A stretch of DNA of 11,381 nucleotides from JBBQVS01 sp964657325 (GCA_964657325.1 CAZZVE010000171.1:1-11381), one strand, 5' to 3'. Positions 1 to 7,079 are shown, counted from the stretch's first letter. Notes: generated by a model not told the origin, from the letters alone. Made by a program: numbers and translations.

Positions 1-1
1 G

Positions 2-1252
2 CGTTCTGGCAATACAGGTGCGAATGGTGGTACAACCAATCGAGGAAATGGTGGCGGTACTACTAATTCAGGAAATCCTGCGGGGCAGGCACAGCGTGCT
101 GGCGGTGCTGGTGGATTGTTTGATATTGGAAATCCTGGGCCGTTTCGCCTCTTTACTGAACCACTGGCAGGGCAAATTGTTTGGATACTACCAATGGCAC
201 TGCTTGGGCTACTTGCTTTGGCATGGCAGCGACGACCACGCTTCCAGAGTGATCTACAACAGAAGTCGATGATTCTATGGGGCACATGGTTGCTCACAAC
301 AGCTATATTCTTTAGTGTAGCAGGTTTTGTTCATCAGTACTATATGACAGAAATGGTGCCAGCTATCGCGGCATTGTTTGGCATCGGTCTAGTGACGATG
401 TGGCAGGATTATCGGCGCGGTGGTTGGAAAAGCTGGCTGTTGCCACTTGCGGTAGCCGTTACGATTGCTGAACAAATCTATGTTCTCACAAGTTATCCTA
501 CATGGGGTCGAATACTCATCCCAACTTTAGCTATCCTCGGTATTCTTGCAGTACTTGTGCTCGTCGTTGTTAAGGTCGCACCACGTTTAAGTACTAACGT
601 TTCAAGTAGACGCCTGCTCATGCCAGCACTTGCTCTTGGTGTGATAGCGATGATGATTACTCCTATCGTGTGGGCAGCCATTCCTATCTTCCAGAGTACG
701 CAGGCAGATCAACTCACAGCGGGACCACTTCAGACAGAAGGCTTTGGTGGTGGGAATGCGGGTACGGGGAATCAGGCTAACAACTCGAATACAAAGTTGA
801 TAAGCTACTTGGAGACCAATCAAGGCAGCGCGAAATTTCTAGTCGCCGTCCCCAGTTCGATGTCGGCGGACAGTATCATTCTCGCAACAAACAAGCCCGT
901 GATGGCAATGGGAGGTTTCTCTGGGAGCGATCCAATTCTAACGACGAACCAACTCTCAACCTTAATTGCGAATGGGACGGTACGTTTCTTCTTGCTCAAT
1001 GCACCTCGAACATCGCAACAGTTGCCGCCACAGATTCTTGATCAAATTCCTGCTCAATTCAGGAATGCCGCACGGAACGGATTCGCTGGTTTCGGTGGTC
1101 AGCAAAGCACACTCACAACGTATGTGTCAAAGCATTGCACCACAGTACCAATGAGTGAGTGGCAAACTTCTTCGAGTAGTACTCCATCTATCGGCAGTTT
1201 CTTTGGTCGAGGCGGCGCGAACCAGTTGTATGATTGCGCCACAACGCATTAG
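2..1252 (+). CDS. YkcB-like GT-C membrane glycosyltransferase, C-terminal part (5' end outside window)
   Basis: The frame is open from base 2 to the TAG at 1250-1252, giving 416 residues without a start, so the N-terminal catalytic half lies upstream. Residues 1-40 are a Gly/Asn/Thr-rich low-complexity loop. About five hydrophobic segments follow, including one with an HQYYMTEMVPAIAAL stretch that resembles the H-x-YY segment of GT39/YkcB-type mannosyltransferases. The last 150 or so residues form a soluble domain (GSAKFLVAVPSS, then PVMAMGGFSGSDP, then VRFFLL) typical of the C-terminal domain of YkcB-like proteins, probably extracytoplasmic. Two cysteines near the end (KHC and LYDC) could form a disulfide. 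Further Gly/Asn-rich loops interrupt the domain. Family knowledge suggests transfer of a sugar from a polyprenyl-phosphate donor to a cell-surface acceptor. Donor and acceptor cannot be read from this fragment. Confidence 0.82.
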   Translation, partial: RSGNTGANGGTTNRGNGGGTTNSGNPAGQAQRAGGAGGLFDIGNPGPFRLFTEPLAGQIVWILPMALLGLLALAWQRRPRFQSDLQQKSMILWGTWLLTTAIFFSVAGFVHQYYMTEMVPAIAALFGIGLVTMWQDYRRGGWKSWLLPLAVAVTIAEQIYVLTSYPTWGRILIPTLAILGILAVLVLVVVKVAPRLSTNVSSRRLLMPALALGVIAMMITPIVWAAIPIFQSTQADQLTAGPLQTEGFGGGNAGTGNQANNSNTKLISYLETNQGSAKFLVAVPSSMSADSIILATNKPVMAMGGFSGSDPILTTNQLSTLIANGTVRFFLLNAPRTSQQLPPQILDQIPAQFRNAARNGFAGFGGQQSTLTTYVSKHCTTVPMSEWQTSSSSTPSIGSFFGRGGANQLYDCATTH

Positions 1253-1268
1253 TTGTCCGTCAAACGTT

Positions 1269-1324
1269 ATGTGTCACTGAAACTAGGGCATCCCCTTGCG
1301 GGTGCCCTAGTTTCAGTGACACAT
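1269..1324 (+). terminator. 22-bp perfect hairpin after the glycosyltransferase
   Basis: Bases 1269-1290 are perfectly complementary to 1303-1324, with a 12-base apex (1291-1302) that can add a further CCC/GGG pairing. It begins 16 bases after the stop codon. A second small hairpin (GTGTTT at 1325-1330 with AAACAC at 1338-1343) follows directly. There is only a weak T-rich stretch (GTTTTG) downstream, so this is not a textbook intrinsic terminator, but the position fits a 3'-end or transcript-stabilising structure. Confidence 0.75.
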
Positions 1325-1390
1325 GTGTTTTGTGAACAAACACCATCTTCAAAAAATCTTACTACTTCCCTTGCAAAGAGTCCTACTTTG

Positions 1391-1419
1391 TTGCCAAGAT
1401 TTGGCGCAGTTGTTATACT
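1391..1419 (+). promoter_or_regulatory. Sigma-70-type promoter for the epimerase/dehydrogenase gene
   Basis: A TTGCCA -35 element (1391-1396) and a TATACT -10 element (1414-1419) are 17 bases apart. The -10 is preceded by TGT, giving an extended -10 (TGn). The predicted transcript start near 1426 would leave a leader of about 85 bases before the GTG at 1513. That leader is A-rich and shows no strong structure. Confidence 0.7.
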
Positions 1420-1512
1420 CATCCCATAGGATGAAATTGAGATGAAAATGACTATATTGTAAAAGCTATAGAAATATTTAATAGTTCAAAAAGAAATTGT
1501 GAGGAAAACAGA

Positions 1513-2559
1513 GTGAAGGTATTAGTAACTGGGGCTGCTGGCTTTCTAGGCGGACATCTGGTCGATATGCTGGTAGCGCGTGGTGATGAGGTACGTGCAA
1601 TGGTGCGACCTGTAGAGAATGCTAGCTATTTGCGTACACTACCCGGTGTGGAGGTTGTCAATGGCGATTTGACCAGTGCGGCATCACTGAGACGCGCCGT
1701 AAAGGGTGTCGAACGTGTCTACAATGTTGGCGCGAAAACGGGACCTTGGGGACCAGAGAGTGCCTATCAAGCTATTAATGTATACGGTCTTTCAGACTTA
1801 GTATATGCGGCCATGGATGCGGGAGTGCAACGTATCGTGCATACCAGTTCGATCACCGTATATGGGCATTCGCTACATGGTATTGTGAGAGAGGACCATC
1901 CGTTTCATGCTGAGGATAACCCTTATAGCCGCACAAAGATTGAGGGTGAAAAACTTGTTGCCGACCTTGTTGAAGGTCAGGGCGCGCCCATTGTAATCGT
2001 GCGTCCAGCGTGGATTTATGGCCCTCGTGATACCGCGAGTTTTGCGAAATATGTGAGTCGTGTTGAGTCTGGCAAATTCTTCTTCATCGGTTCAGGTGAA
2101 AACATTGTGCCAACTGTCTATGTTCGTGATGTGGCACAAGGGTTGATCAAAGCAGGTGATGCAGGCAACGAAGTGATTGGACAGGCATACACGCTTGCTA
2201 ATGACGAGCGTGTGACACAAGCAACCTATTTGAATACCATCGCCGATGCCCTGGGTGTGCCGCATGTTTCGCTAAAGGTTCCTTTCACCGCGCTCTATAC
2301 TGCTGGTCGGAGTGCTGAACTTGTCTGGCAAGCAATGGGACGACGCAATGCTGCACCACCACCACTTACAACGTACGGAATTACGTTACAGGGGGGCGAC
2401 CAGCAATTTTCAATCGACAAAGCACGTCACGAACTTGGATATGCCCCACAATTCGACATTCAACGAGGCGTAGCGGAAGGCGTGAAGTGGTATCGTTCGC
2501 TTCAGCAAGGTTCGCAAACTCCTCAGGCTGCACGTGAAGTCGTCGGAACAACACGCTAG
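1513..2559 (+). CDS. NAD(P)-dependent epimerase/dehydratase (extended SDR family)
   Basis: This is a 348-residue cytoplasmic Rossmann-fold oxidoreductase. The nucleotide-binding motif TGAAGFLG is at residues 6-13, a GDL acidic motif at 51-53, a TSS active-site serine region at 111-113, and the catalytic YSRTK (Y138, K142) follows, all as expected for an extended SDR. RPAWIYGPRD (164-173) and the later PTVYVRDVA segment are typical of the substrate half. Length is normal for the family. The GTG start is supported by GAGGAA at 1501-1506, six bases upstream, and by a promoter at 1391-1419. The closest style is the 3-beta-HSD, dihydroflavonol-reductase or HpnA-like sugar epimerase group, and the exact substrate is not decidable. 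It converges on the next gene with a gap of only 12 bases. Confidence 0.9.
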   Translation: MKVLVTGAAGFLGGHLVDMLVARGDEVRAMVRPVENASYLRTLPGVEVVNGDLTSAASLRRAVKGVERVYNVGAKTGPWGPESAYQAINVYGLSDLVYAAMDAGVQRIVHTSSITVYGHSLHGIVREDHPFHAEDNPYSRTKIEGEKLVADLVEGQGAPIVIVRPAWIYGPRDTASFAKYVSRVESGKFFFIGSGENIVPTVYVRDVAQGLIKAGDAGNEVIGQAYTLANDERVTQATYLNTIADALGVPHVSLKVPFTALYTAGRSAELVWQAMGRRNAAPPPLTTYGITLQGGDQQFSIDKARHELGYAPQFDIQRGVAEGVKWYRSLQQGSQTPQAAREVVGTTR

Positions 2560-2571
2560 TTAGAAAACTCA

Positions 2572-4008
2572 TTATCTTTCTTCGATAAAAAGGCTTTTTG
2601 TGTAGAGTGGCTTCGTCTCCCGGCTTGTCAAGAGTATTGGGAGACTCCGCTCACGTGCTCCAAACCAATTGAAAAGATATGCGAGTGTCACGAGAATAAA
2701 GAACGCGTTTCGGATTGCTACAACCTGAAAAAAGCCAGGAGTAAGTGGAATGCTCAATGGCTCAATTGGACGCGTATAAAAGTAAGCGAATATGATAGTT
2801 GTCAGTACTGCGGCTGGCCCCCAGAAAAAGAACCAGAACATGTCGAATGCGCCTACATATGCCAGAAGTGGAATAAGCCAGATAATATATTGAGGGCTGA
2901 ATACCTTTCCTGTTGCGATAAAAACAAAAATAAGTGCTATCCCTGCTTGCACAACATCCATTTTTCTTTGCCACTGCATGAAAATACAGTACATGAAGCC
3001 CACAACCAGTAAAAACATGCTGATAAGTGAGACGACGTTGCTAAACGGATTGACAACATTGATTGAACCATACTCGTTCGTAATCTTCAAAGATGCACCA
3101 AATAATGTTGTCAACCAGAGTACCGTACTTCCACTTGACTCAACCTGTACCGGACGATGCGCAAAATATGCAAGCTGGGTTTCAATTGCACCCTGAAAAT
3201 TCAAAAGCGCAAAGAAGCCCGTTACTCCGCCTACTACTCCTAAAAACAGCAGGCAATGTTTCCACTGCCAACGTCGGATGCCGCGTAAAGTATCCCACAG
3301 TGAGTGTGGTAATGCTGACAGTGGAAGAAACTGTGGTAGCAAATCCATGCGTTCCTCCGCCTGTTGTTCTGCTATGAACAGTACTGGCAACAACAAGATA
3401 GGATAAATTTTCAAAAGAACACCAAACGCCAAGGCAACATATGCAGATATCCAGTGCCGCCTCTCGGCAGCGATCAGGCTAATAAGCGTGAGCGCGGCTG
3501 GAAGCAGGTCAAAACGTACATGTGCTGTTGCTACCGCACCACCTAAAAGGTAGAGCGCGAAAATAAGTCCTGCTCCACGTGGTCCATAGCGAAGCAGTAG
3601 CCAATAGACCAAAACTGCTGTAAGTGCCATGAGGAACGAAAACACAAGTTGATAGTATGAAAGAGGGGCTAGCAGCGCAAGTGAAAAAGGTACAAGCGTT
3701 AGTGGTGGATACTCAATCGGTAACATATGAAATGGCGGCTGTGTACCTGTCTGTAAAAAAGAGCATTGAAGTGTTGGTAAGAGATGGATAGCGTTACTAC
3801 CAAGCCAGAACGTTAATGCGTAGCATTGGTAACGAGCTGGATCGGTTGTAGGCATAAACACTTCCCACGATGCCCCAATGAACATGAGGATAACTACCAA
3901 TGTAATAGGAATATACGCAATAAATCCTTTACGTGCAAGAAGAGCATCTTGCAAATGTAGAAAAAATACTTTTGTTTTGTTTGTGGAATAGATATGTTCG
4001 TGTAGCAA
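2572..4008 (-). CDS. GT87-like polytopic mannosyltransferase (GT-C fold, DUF2029 type)
   Basis: This is an integral membrane protein with roughly ten hydrophobic segments. The RFDLLPAALTLISLIA stretch followed by GVLLKIYPILLLPVLF, and GKVFSPQYIIWLIP near the C-terminus, are hallmarks of GT87/DUF2029 polyprenyl-phosphate-mannose-dependent glycosyltransferases. An aspartate in the loop after the first membrane segment (MPTTDPARYQ) fits the catalytic base position of GT-C enzymes. The frame stays open upstream to a GTG at 4122 (516 residues), but that codon lacks a ribosome site. I prefer the TTG at 4008 (478 residues), which has GGGAGGG seven bases upstream and leaves the promoter of the divergent peroxiredoxin gene outside the coding region. 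Family knowledge suggests sugar transfer to a lipid or glycan at the outer face of the membrane; the acceptor is unknown. Confidence 0.82.
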   Translation of the reverse strand: MLHEHIYSTNKTKVFFLHLQDALLARKGFIAYIPITLVVILMFIGASWEVFMPTTDPARYQCYALTFWLGSNAIHLLPTLQCSFLQTGTQPPFHMLPIEYPPLTLVPFSLALLAPLSYYQLVFSFLMALTAVLVYWLLLRYGPRGAGLIFALYLLGGAVATAHVRFDLLPAALTLISLIAAERRHWISAYVALAFGVLLKIYPILLLPVLFIAEQQAEERMDLLPQFLPLSALPHSLWDTLRGIRRWQWKHCLLFLGVVGGVTGFFALLNFQGAIETQLAYFAHRPVQVESSGSTVLWLTTLFGASLKITNEYGSINVVNPFSNVVSLISMFLLVVGFMYCIFMQWQRKMDVVQAGIALIFVFIATGKVFSPQYIIWLIPLLAYVGAFDMFWFFFWGPAAVLTTIIFAYFYTRPIEPLSIPLTPGFFQVVAIRNAFFILVTLAYLFNWFGARERSLPILLTSRETKPLYTKSLFIEER

Positions 4009-4015
4009 CAGGAAA

Positions 4016-4022
4016 CCCTCCC
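4016..4022 (-). promoter_or_regulatory. Shine-Dalgarno supporting the TTG start of the GT87-like gene
   Basis: On the minus strand the run GGGAGGG lies seven bases before a TTG at 4008, in frame with the long membrane-protein ORF. No comparable site precedes the GTG at 4122. This decides the start in favour of the shorter protein, although TTG is an uncommon start codon. Confidence 0.5.
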
Positions 4023-4029
4023 TCTCTAT

Positions 4030-4059
4030 TTGACATGTTCTCAAAGCGAGTGCTACAAT
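4030..4059 (+). promoter_or_regulatory. Sigma-70-type promoter for the peroxiredoxin gene
   Basis: TTGACA (4030-4035) and TACAAT (4054-4059) are separated by 18 bases, with TGC directly before the -10 (extended -10). It points at the peroxiredoxin gene and would give a leader of about 148 bases. It lies inside the longest possible version of the divergent GT87-like ORF, which argues for that gene's shorter start. Confidence 0.62.
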
Positions 4060-4150
4060 TCCGAACAGAGCACACCCTATGATTAGCTGTGTGCCTTTGT
4101 TATTTTTGCCACAATTGCACACACTGCATGACGAATGGTAAGCAAAGCTA

Positions 4151-4186
4151 GTAACGGAACACTCGTGTTACTCAGAGAGAACACGA
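4151..4186 (+). promoter_or_regulatory. Two mutually exclusive small hairpins in the peroxiredoxin leader
   Basis: GTAAC (4151-4155) can pair with GTTAC (4166-4170), while TCGTGTT (4163-4169) can instead pair with AACACGA (4180-4186) around a 10-base loop. The two pairings share bases, so only one can form at a time. The stems are short, and a role as operator or leader switch is speculative. Confidence 0.25.
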
Positions 4187-4213
4187 ATCTCTATTTAGGA
4201 AGGATACAGTTGT

Positions 4214-4699
4214 ATGAATCCGAAGAATCGTACTGAAACAAAGACGTTGAAAGTCGGAGATACTGCGCCAGACTTTACCTTAAAAACCGAAAAAGGCGAC
4301 ACATGGCATCTCGCTGATTTGCGCGGCAAGGAAAATGTTGTCCTTGCTTTCGTTCCCTTCGCATTTAGCAGTACCTGTTCTGCGCAACTGCCAGCATATG
4401 AGGCAGATTTAAGCCGTTTCAAAGATTTTGATGCTGAAATTGTGAGTGTGAGTATGGATAGTACCTATGCACTGGGCGCCTGGGAAAAGTCAATGCACAC
4501 CTCGTTTCCTTTGCTTTCTGACTTCTATCCACAAGGCAAAATTGTAGATACGTATGGTGTGCGTCACCCTGCTGGTATGGCTGAGCGTGCGCTGTTTGTT
4601 ATAGATAAAGAAGGCGTCATTCGCTATATCGAAGTCCAAGCCTCGCCAGGCGATATGCCGGATAACGAAGACCTCTTTGAGGCACTGCGCAAACTCTAA
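4214..4699 (+). CDS. One-cysteine peroxiredoxin (AhpE-like, AhpC/TSA family)
   Basis: This is a 161-residue cytoplasmic thiol peroxidase of the thioredoxin fold. The N-terminus (KVGDTAPDFTL) is the family opening. The active site PFAFSSTC supplies Pro48, Ser52 and the peroxidatic Cys55 of the Pxxx(T/S)xxC motif, and Arg125 in MAERALFVID is the conserved arginine. Cys55 is the only cysteine in the protein, so a resolving thiol must come from a partner such as mycothiol, bacillithiol, thioredoxin or a mycoredoxin-like protein. It reduces hydrogen peroxide or organic hydroperoxides by family knowledge. The ATG has AGGAAGGA nine bases upstream (4197-4204). It has its own promoter (4030-4059) and terminator (4705-4762), so it is monocistronic. 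Length is normal. Confidence 0.93.
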   Translation: MNPKNRTETKTLKVGDTAPDFTLKTEKGDTWHLADLRGKENVVLAFVPFAFSSTCSAQLPAYEADLSRFKDFDAEIVSVSMDSTYALGAWEKSMHTSFPLLSDFYPQGKIVDTYGVRHPAGMAERALFVIDKEGVIRYIEVQASPGDMPDNEDLFEALRKL

Positions 4700-4704
4700 C
4701 TCAT

Positions 4705-4762
4705 AGCACTTTGTGTGAAGATGTACAGCGTCGTATCGGTATCTCCGCACAAAGTGCTTTTT
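4705..4762 (+). terminator. Intrinsic terminator of the peroxiredoxin gene
   Basis: AGCACTTTGTG (4705-4715) pairs perfectly with CACAAAGTGCT (4748-4758) and is followed directly by a T run to 4762. The 32-base interior has further partial pairing (GAT at 4720-4722 with ATC at 4741-4743). It starts five bases after the stop codon. Confidence 0.8.
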
Positions 4763-4833
4763 AAATTTCTGCATAAAGGATAATTCTGGAACCCTCTTCT
4801 CTTATCTATCGTGGTAAACATGAGAGGAGATTA

Positions 4834-5550
4834 ATGCGCATGTCAGAAAGAAAATCCAGAGGAAGCGCGACACAAGGACGTTTACTTGCGCGATCCGCAC
4901 AAAAAATAGAAAACAAAGTGTCTCCTCCTACGCGAGGACTACATCCGTTACTGCTTGATGAAACAGGCGATGCACTTTTGTATGTACCTTCTCGGTATAA
5001 TGGAAACTCCCCTGCACCGCTCATATTGATGTTACATGGAGCTGGAGGAACAGCACAGGGAGGTTTGACGCCATTCCTTGATATGGCAGAAACAAATAAC
5101 CTATTTCTTCTTGCGCCATCTTCTCAACAACAAACATGGGATGTTATAAGAGGTGGTTATGAGTCTGATGTTACTTTTATTGACCACGCACTTGCTCACG
5201 TATTCAGTAATTATGCTATAGATGCTACTCATCTTGCTGTAGAAGGCTTCTCTGATGGAGCCACCTACGCTCTTTCACTAGGTCTCGCAAATGGAGACCT
5301 GTTTACTCACATTCTTGCGTTCTCACCAGGATTTATAGCTTCTACCAAACGCGTTGGCTCTCCTGCCATCTACATTTCACATGGTATGTCCGATCCAGTT
5401 CTTCCCATTGACCGTTGTAGCCGGCGCATCGTACCACAACTACAAAGCTCAGGTTATAATGTCCGCTATCATGAATTTACAGGTTTTCATACAGTACCTA
5501 CATTAATTGCTCAGGAGTCTTTAAGTTGGTTTTTGTCAGCAGCAACATGA
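4834..5550 (+). CDS. Alpha/beta-hydrolase, esterase of the phospholipase/carboxylesterase or PHB-depolymerase type
   Basis: The product is 238 residues. After a basic, Ser/Arg-rich N-terminus of about 35 residues with no signal peptide, the hydrolase core contains the oxyanion-hole motif HGAGG (68-72) and the nucleophile elbow GFSDG with Ser140. Asp187 in HGMSDPVLP and His219 in GFHTVP complete a normally ordered Ser-Asp-His triad, so the enzyme should be active. The overall pattern (LLYVPSRY, then PLILMLHGAGG) matches dienelactone-hydrolase or carboxylesterase-like proteins. Substrate is unknown, probably a short or medium acyl ester. The ATG at 4834 follows GAGGAGA with close spacing; an ATG two codons later (4840) is an alternative. 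It lies after the peroxiredoxin terminator, so separate transcription is likely, but I see no convincing promoter. A 26-bp hairpin follows it. Confidence 0.87.
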   Translation: MRMSERKSRGSATQGRLLARSAQKIENKVSPPTRGLHPLLLDETGDALLYVPSRYNGNSPAPLILMLHGAGGTAQGGLTPFLDMAETNNLFLLAPSSQQQTWDVIRGGYESDVTFIDHALAHVFSNYAIDATHLAVEGFSDGATYALSLGLANGDLFTHILAFSPGFIASTKRVGSPAIYISHGMSDPVLPIDRCSRRIVPQLQSSGYNVRYHEFTGFHTVPTLIAQESLSWFLSAAT

Positions 5551-5562
5551 AGGTTTCTTGCT

Positions 5563-5618
5563 TTAGAGGCAATACAAACGGCTGTTCACGATTGAACAGC
5601 CGTTTGTATTGCCTCTAA
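5563..5618. terminator. 26-bp perfect hairpin between convergent genes
   Basis: Bases 5563-5588 are fully complementary to 5593-5618 around a four-base CGAT loop. It fills most of the 73-base gap between the hydrolase stop (5550) and the stop of the minus-strand gene (5624), so it can serve both directions. Neither side has a proper U-tract, so termination may rely on stem strength, Rho or RNase III processing. Confidence 0.78.
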
Positions 5619-5623
5619 CTTGC

Positions 5624-6343
5624 CTACCCCTCTTGTAAGTCGATAGGTTGCCATTGACTACTATCATACTCTGGGTACGCAATTTCCCAGGTATGCCCTG
5701 GTTCCTCTCGCGCTTCCCATCGTCGTAGCGCATCAAGCAATACTTGTCGTTGTAGTGCGTTTTGATTGGGACCGCCAAGGCTGTTGCCCATTTTAAAGTG
5801 ATAGGGTGCAATAGAGCGTGGTGGACCAGATTGCTGCGATTGTTCGGGGGCAACGGTAATCAAGACGGTTGGAATGCCTCCCATTTCTACTTCACGCTGT
5901 ATGATGGCACTCACCCGATGACAAAGGGGACAACCAGCCGTAACAATGACGCCATCGGCCTTTGAACGCAATATTTCCTTTGCCATTGCAGGAGCAGCAC
6001 GCTCATATAAGTCACGGAAATTCTGGGTGTATCCCATAAATCCAAGGTGCTTGTTGCCAACCCCTGCAATAAATCCCTCCTGTGCGAGTTCACGCAGACG
6101 ATCAATTGGAAAGACAACATTAATGTCTTCATCAGCGTCGTGGTGATCGTAGTGTTCGTGTGTCACCATCAGTTGGCTCGACTCTACATGATCAGTAATC
6201 AGTCGCCAGCTATTGTCTCCCTCAACATTAAACGGCTCTTGCTCACGTAGATGAACGCCTGCCGTGGTAATAAGCGCAAATGTGCTTTCCTTGAGTTCTC
6301 GAAAACGTGGCGTGTAAGGAATGCACCGTTTTGACATCGGCAT
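5624..6343 (-). CDS. Glycine/sarcosine/betaine reductase selenoprotein B (GrdB/PrdB) family protein, cysteine form
   Basis: The product is 239 residues from the preferred start. Motifs in order are YTPRFRELKEST with FALITTAGVHL (10-32), the THEHYDH histidine cluster (61-67) followed by DEDINVVFPIDRL (71-83), the redox motif GCPLCHR with Cys138 and Cys141, and GNSLGGPN (186-193). These match the GrdB/PrdB-type reductase subunits of Stickland enzymes, but with a CxxC and no in-frame TGA for selenocysteine. No other Stickland subunits are nearby, so a true glycine or proline reductase is unlikely. A thiol-redox or reductive-cleavage role is possible. The ORF can be extended to 6496, but that overlaps the upstream HD gene. 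The ATG at 6343 has AAGAAGGG ten bases upstream, and an ATG at 6370 without a ribosome site is the alternative. It is probably co-transcribed with the HD gene, with a 44-base gap. Confidence 0.82.
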   Translation of the reverse strand: MPMSKRCIPYTPRFRELKESTFALITTAGVHLREQEPFNVEGDNSWRLITDHVESSQLMVTHEHYDHHDADEDINVVFPIDRLRELAQEGFIAGVGNKHLGFMGYTQNFRDLYERAAPAMAKEILRSKADGVIVTAGCPLCHRVSAIIQREVEMGGIPTVLITVAPEQSQQSGPPRSIAPYHFKMGNSLGGPNQNALQRQVLLDALRRWEAREEPGHTWEIAYPEYDSSQWQPIDLQEG

Positions 6344-6387
6344 AAAATTGTATCCCTTCTTGCAGTACATTGTGAGTGCTGATTCTA

Positions 6388-6966
6388 TTACTTCTTGATG
6401 CTTGCTTCCTTCGAGCGTAACTTTTGCATTGCGTTCTGATACAACAGTGTCGCCAGAGCTTGTGCCTCCGGTATCTGAATACGGTGGTACATCCAATCGA
6501 ACTTGGCTCGAACACTCTCATATGTCCAGCTATCATTAGGAGCATCTATCCTGTCAAGGAAGAAATCGACATTGACTTCCAAGAAACTCAAGCTATCAGC
6601 CGCCTGTACCCAGTTCGCATCTTCCCATCCTCCTATCTCATGCACACTTATAAGACGCGCAACCTCTGTAACCAATTTCTCAGGTGCATTCTGTGTGCGA
6701 AGAAATTCACTCACGACACGTGCCGAACGTTCTGAGTGTGCTGAATTATATCCTGGATCGTCTGGTCCAAGTGTTGGGTCTTGTTTTGGACTATCTAGCC
6801 CAGGAAAGGCTCGCTCCATATCGTGTGTTAAAGTTGCAAGAATCATCGCTTGGGAAGCGTTAGGACGAATACGTCTTAACCATTCCTCTGCTTTTAACAA
6901 GTGCTGCGCGTGCCTTCCATATTTTTCTATAACCCATGTACGAGAAAGTAAAAGCAAATCGCTCAT
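6388..6966 (-). CDS. HD-domain protein, probable metal-dependent phosphohydrolase
   Basis: This is a 192-residue soluble protein, largely helical. Candidate metal ligands appear in the order typical of the HD superfamily: His19/His22, the His48-Asp49 doublet in ATLTHDMERAF, His77 in AHSER, His109 in SVHEIGG and Asp124 in QAADSLSFLE. The substrate, perhaps a nucleotide or another phosphate ester, cannot be told. The start is secure: AAGGAG lies seven bases before the ATG at 6966. It is the first gene of a minus-strand pair with the CxxC selenoprotein-B-family gene, which begins 44 bases after its stop. The pair is divergent from the tRNA-His gene. A weak TTGATG with a TATGTC-like promoter may lie about 60-80 bases upstream on the minus strand. 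Confidence 0.8.
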   Translation of the reverse strand: MSDLLLLSRTWVIEKYGRHAQHLLKAEEWLRRIRPNASQAMILATLTHDMERAFPGLDSPKQDPTLGPDDPGYNSAHSERSARVVSEFLRTQNAPEKLVTEVARLISVHEIGGWEDANWVQAADSLSFLEVNVDFFLDRIDAPNDSWTYESVRAKFDWMYHRIQIPEAQALATLLYQNAMQKLRSKEASIKK

Positions 6967-7050
6967 CTAAGAACTCCTTGTATAGATGTCGTTTCTGTAA
7001 ACACGAATACTAGACATATCTTACCCTATCAAAACATCAAAATTTTGCTC

Positions 7051-7079
7051 TTGACAATACGTGGGGTGTTTGCTATACT
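7051..7079 (+). promoter_or_regulatory. Strong sigma-70-type promoter for tRNA-His
   Basis: A consensus TTGACA (7051-7056) and TATACT (7074-7079) are 17 bases apart, with TGC before the -10 (extended -10). The predicted start near 7086 is about 19 bases before the tRNA, a usual short tRNA 5' leader. Confidence 0.85.

Noticed and set aside
5912..5935. Possible selenocysteine codon in the GrdB/PrdB-like gene
   Set aside because: Both positions of the CPLC motif are ordinary TGT codons and there is no in-frame TGA before the stop.
6344..6496. N-terminal extension of the CxxC selenoprotein-B-family protein to 6496
   Set aside because: It would overlap the HD gene by more than 100 bases, its added residues match no family motif, and a Shine-Dalgarno supports the start at 6343.
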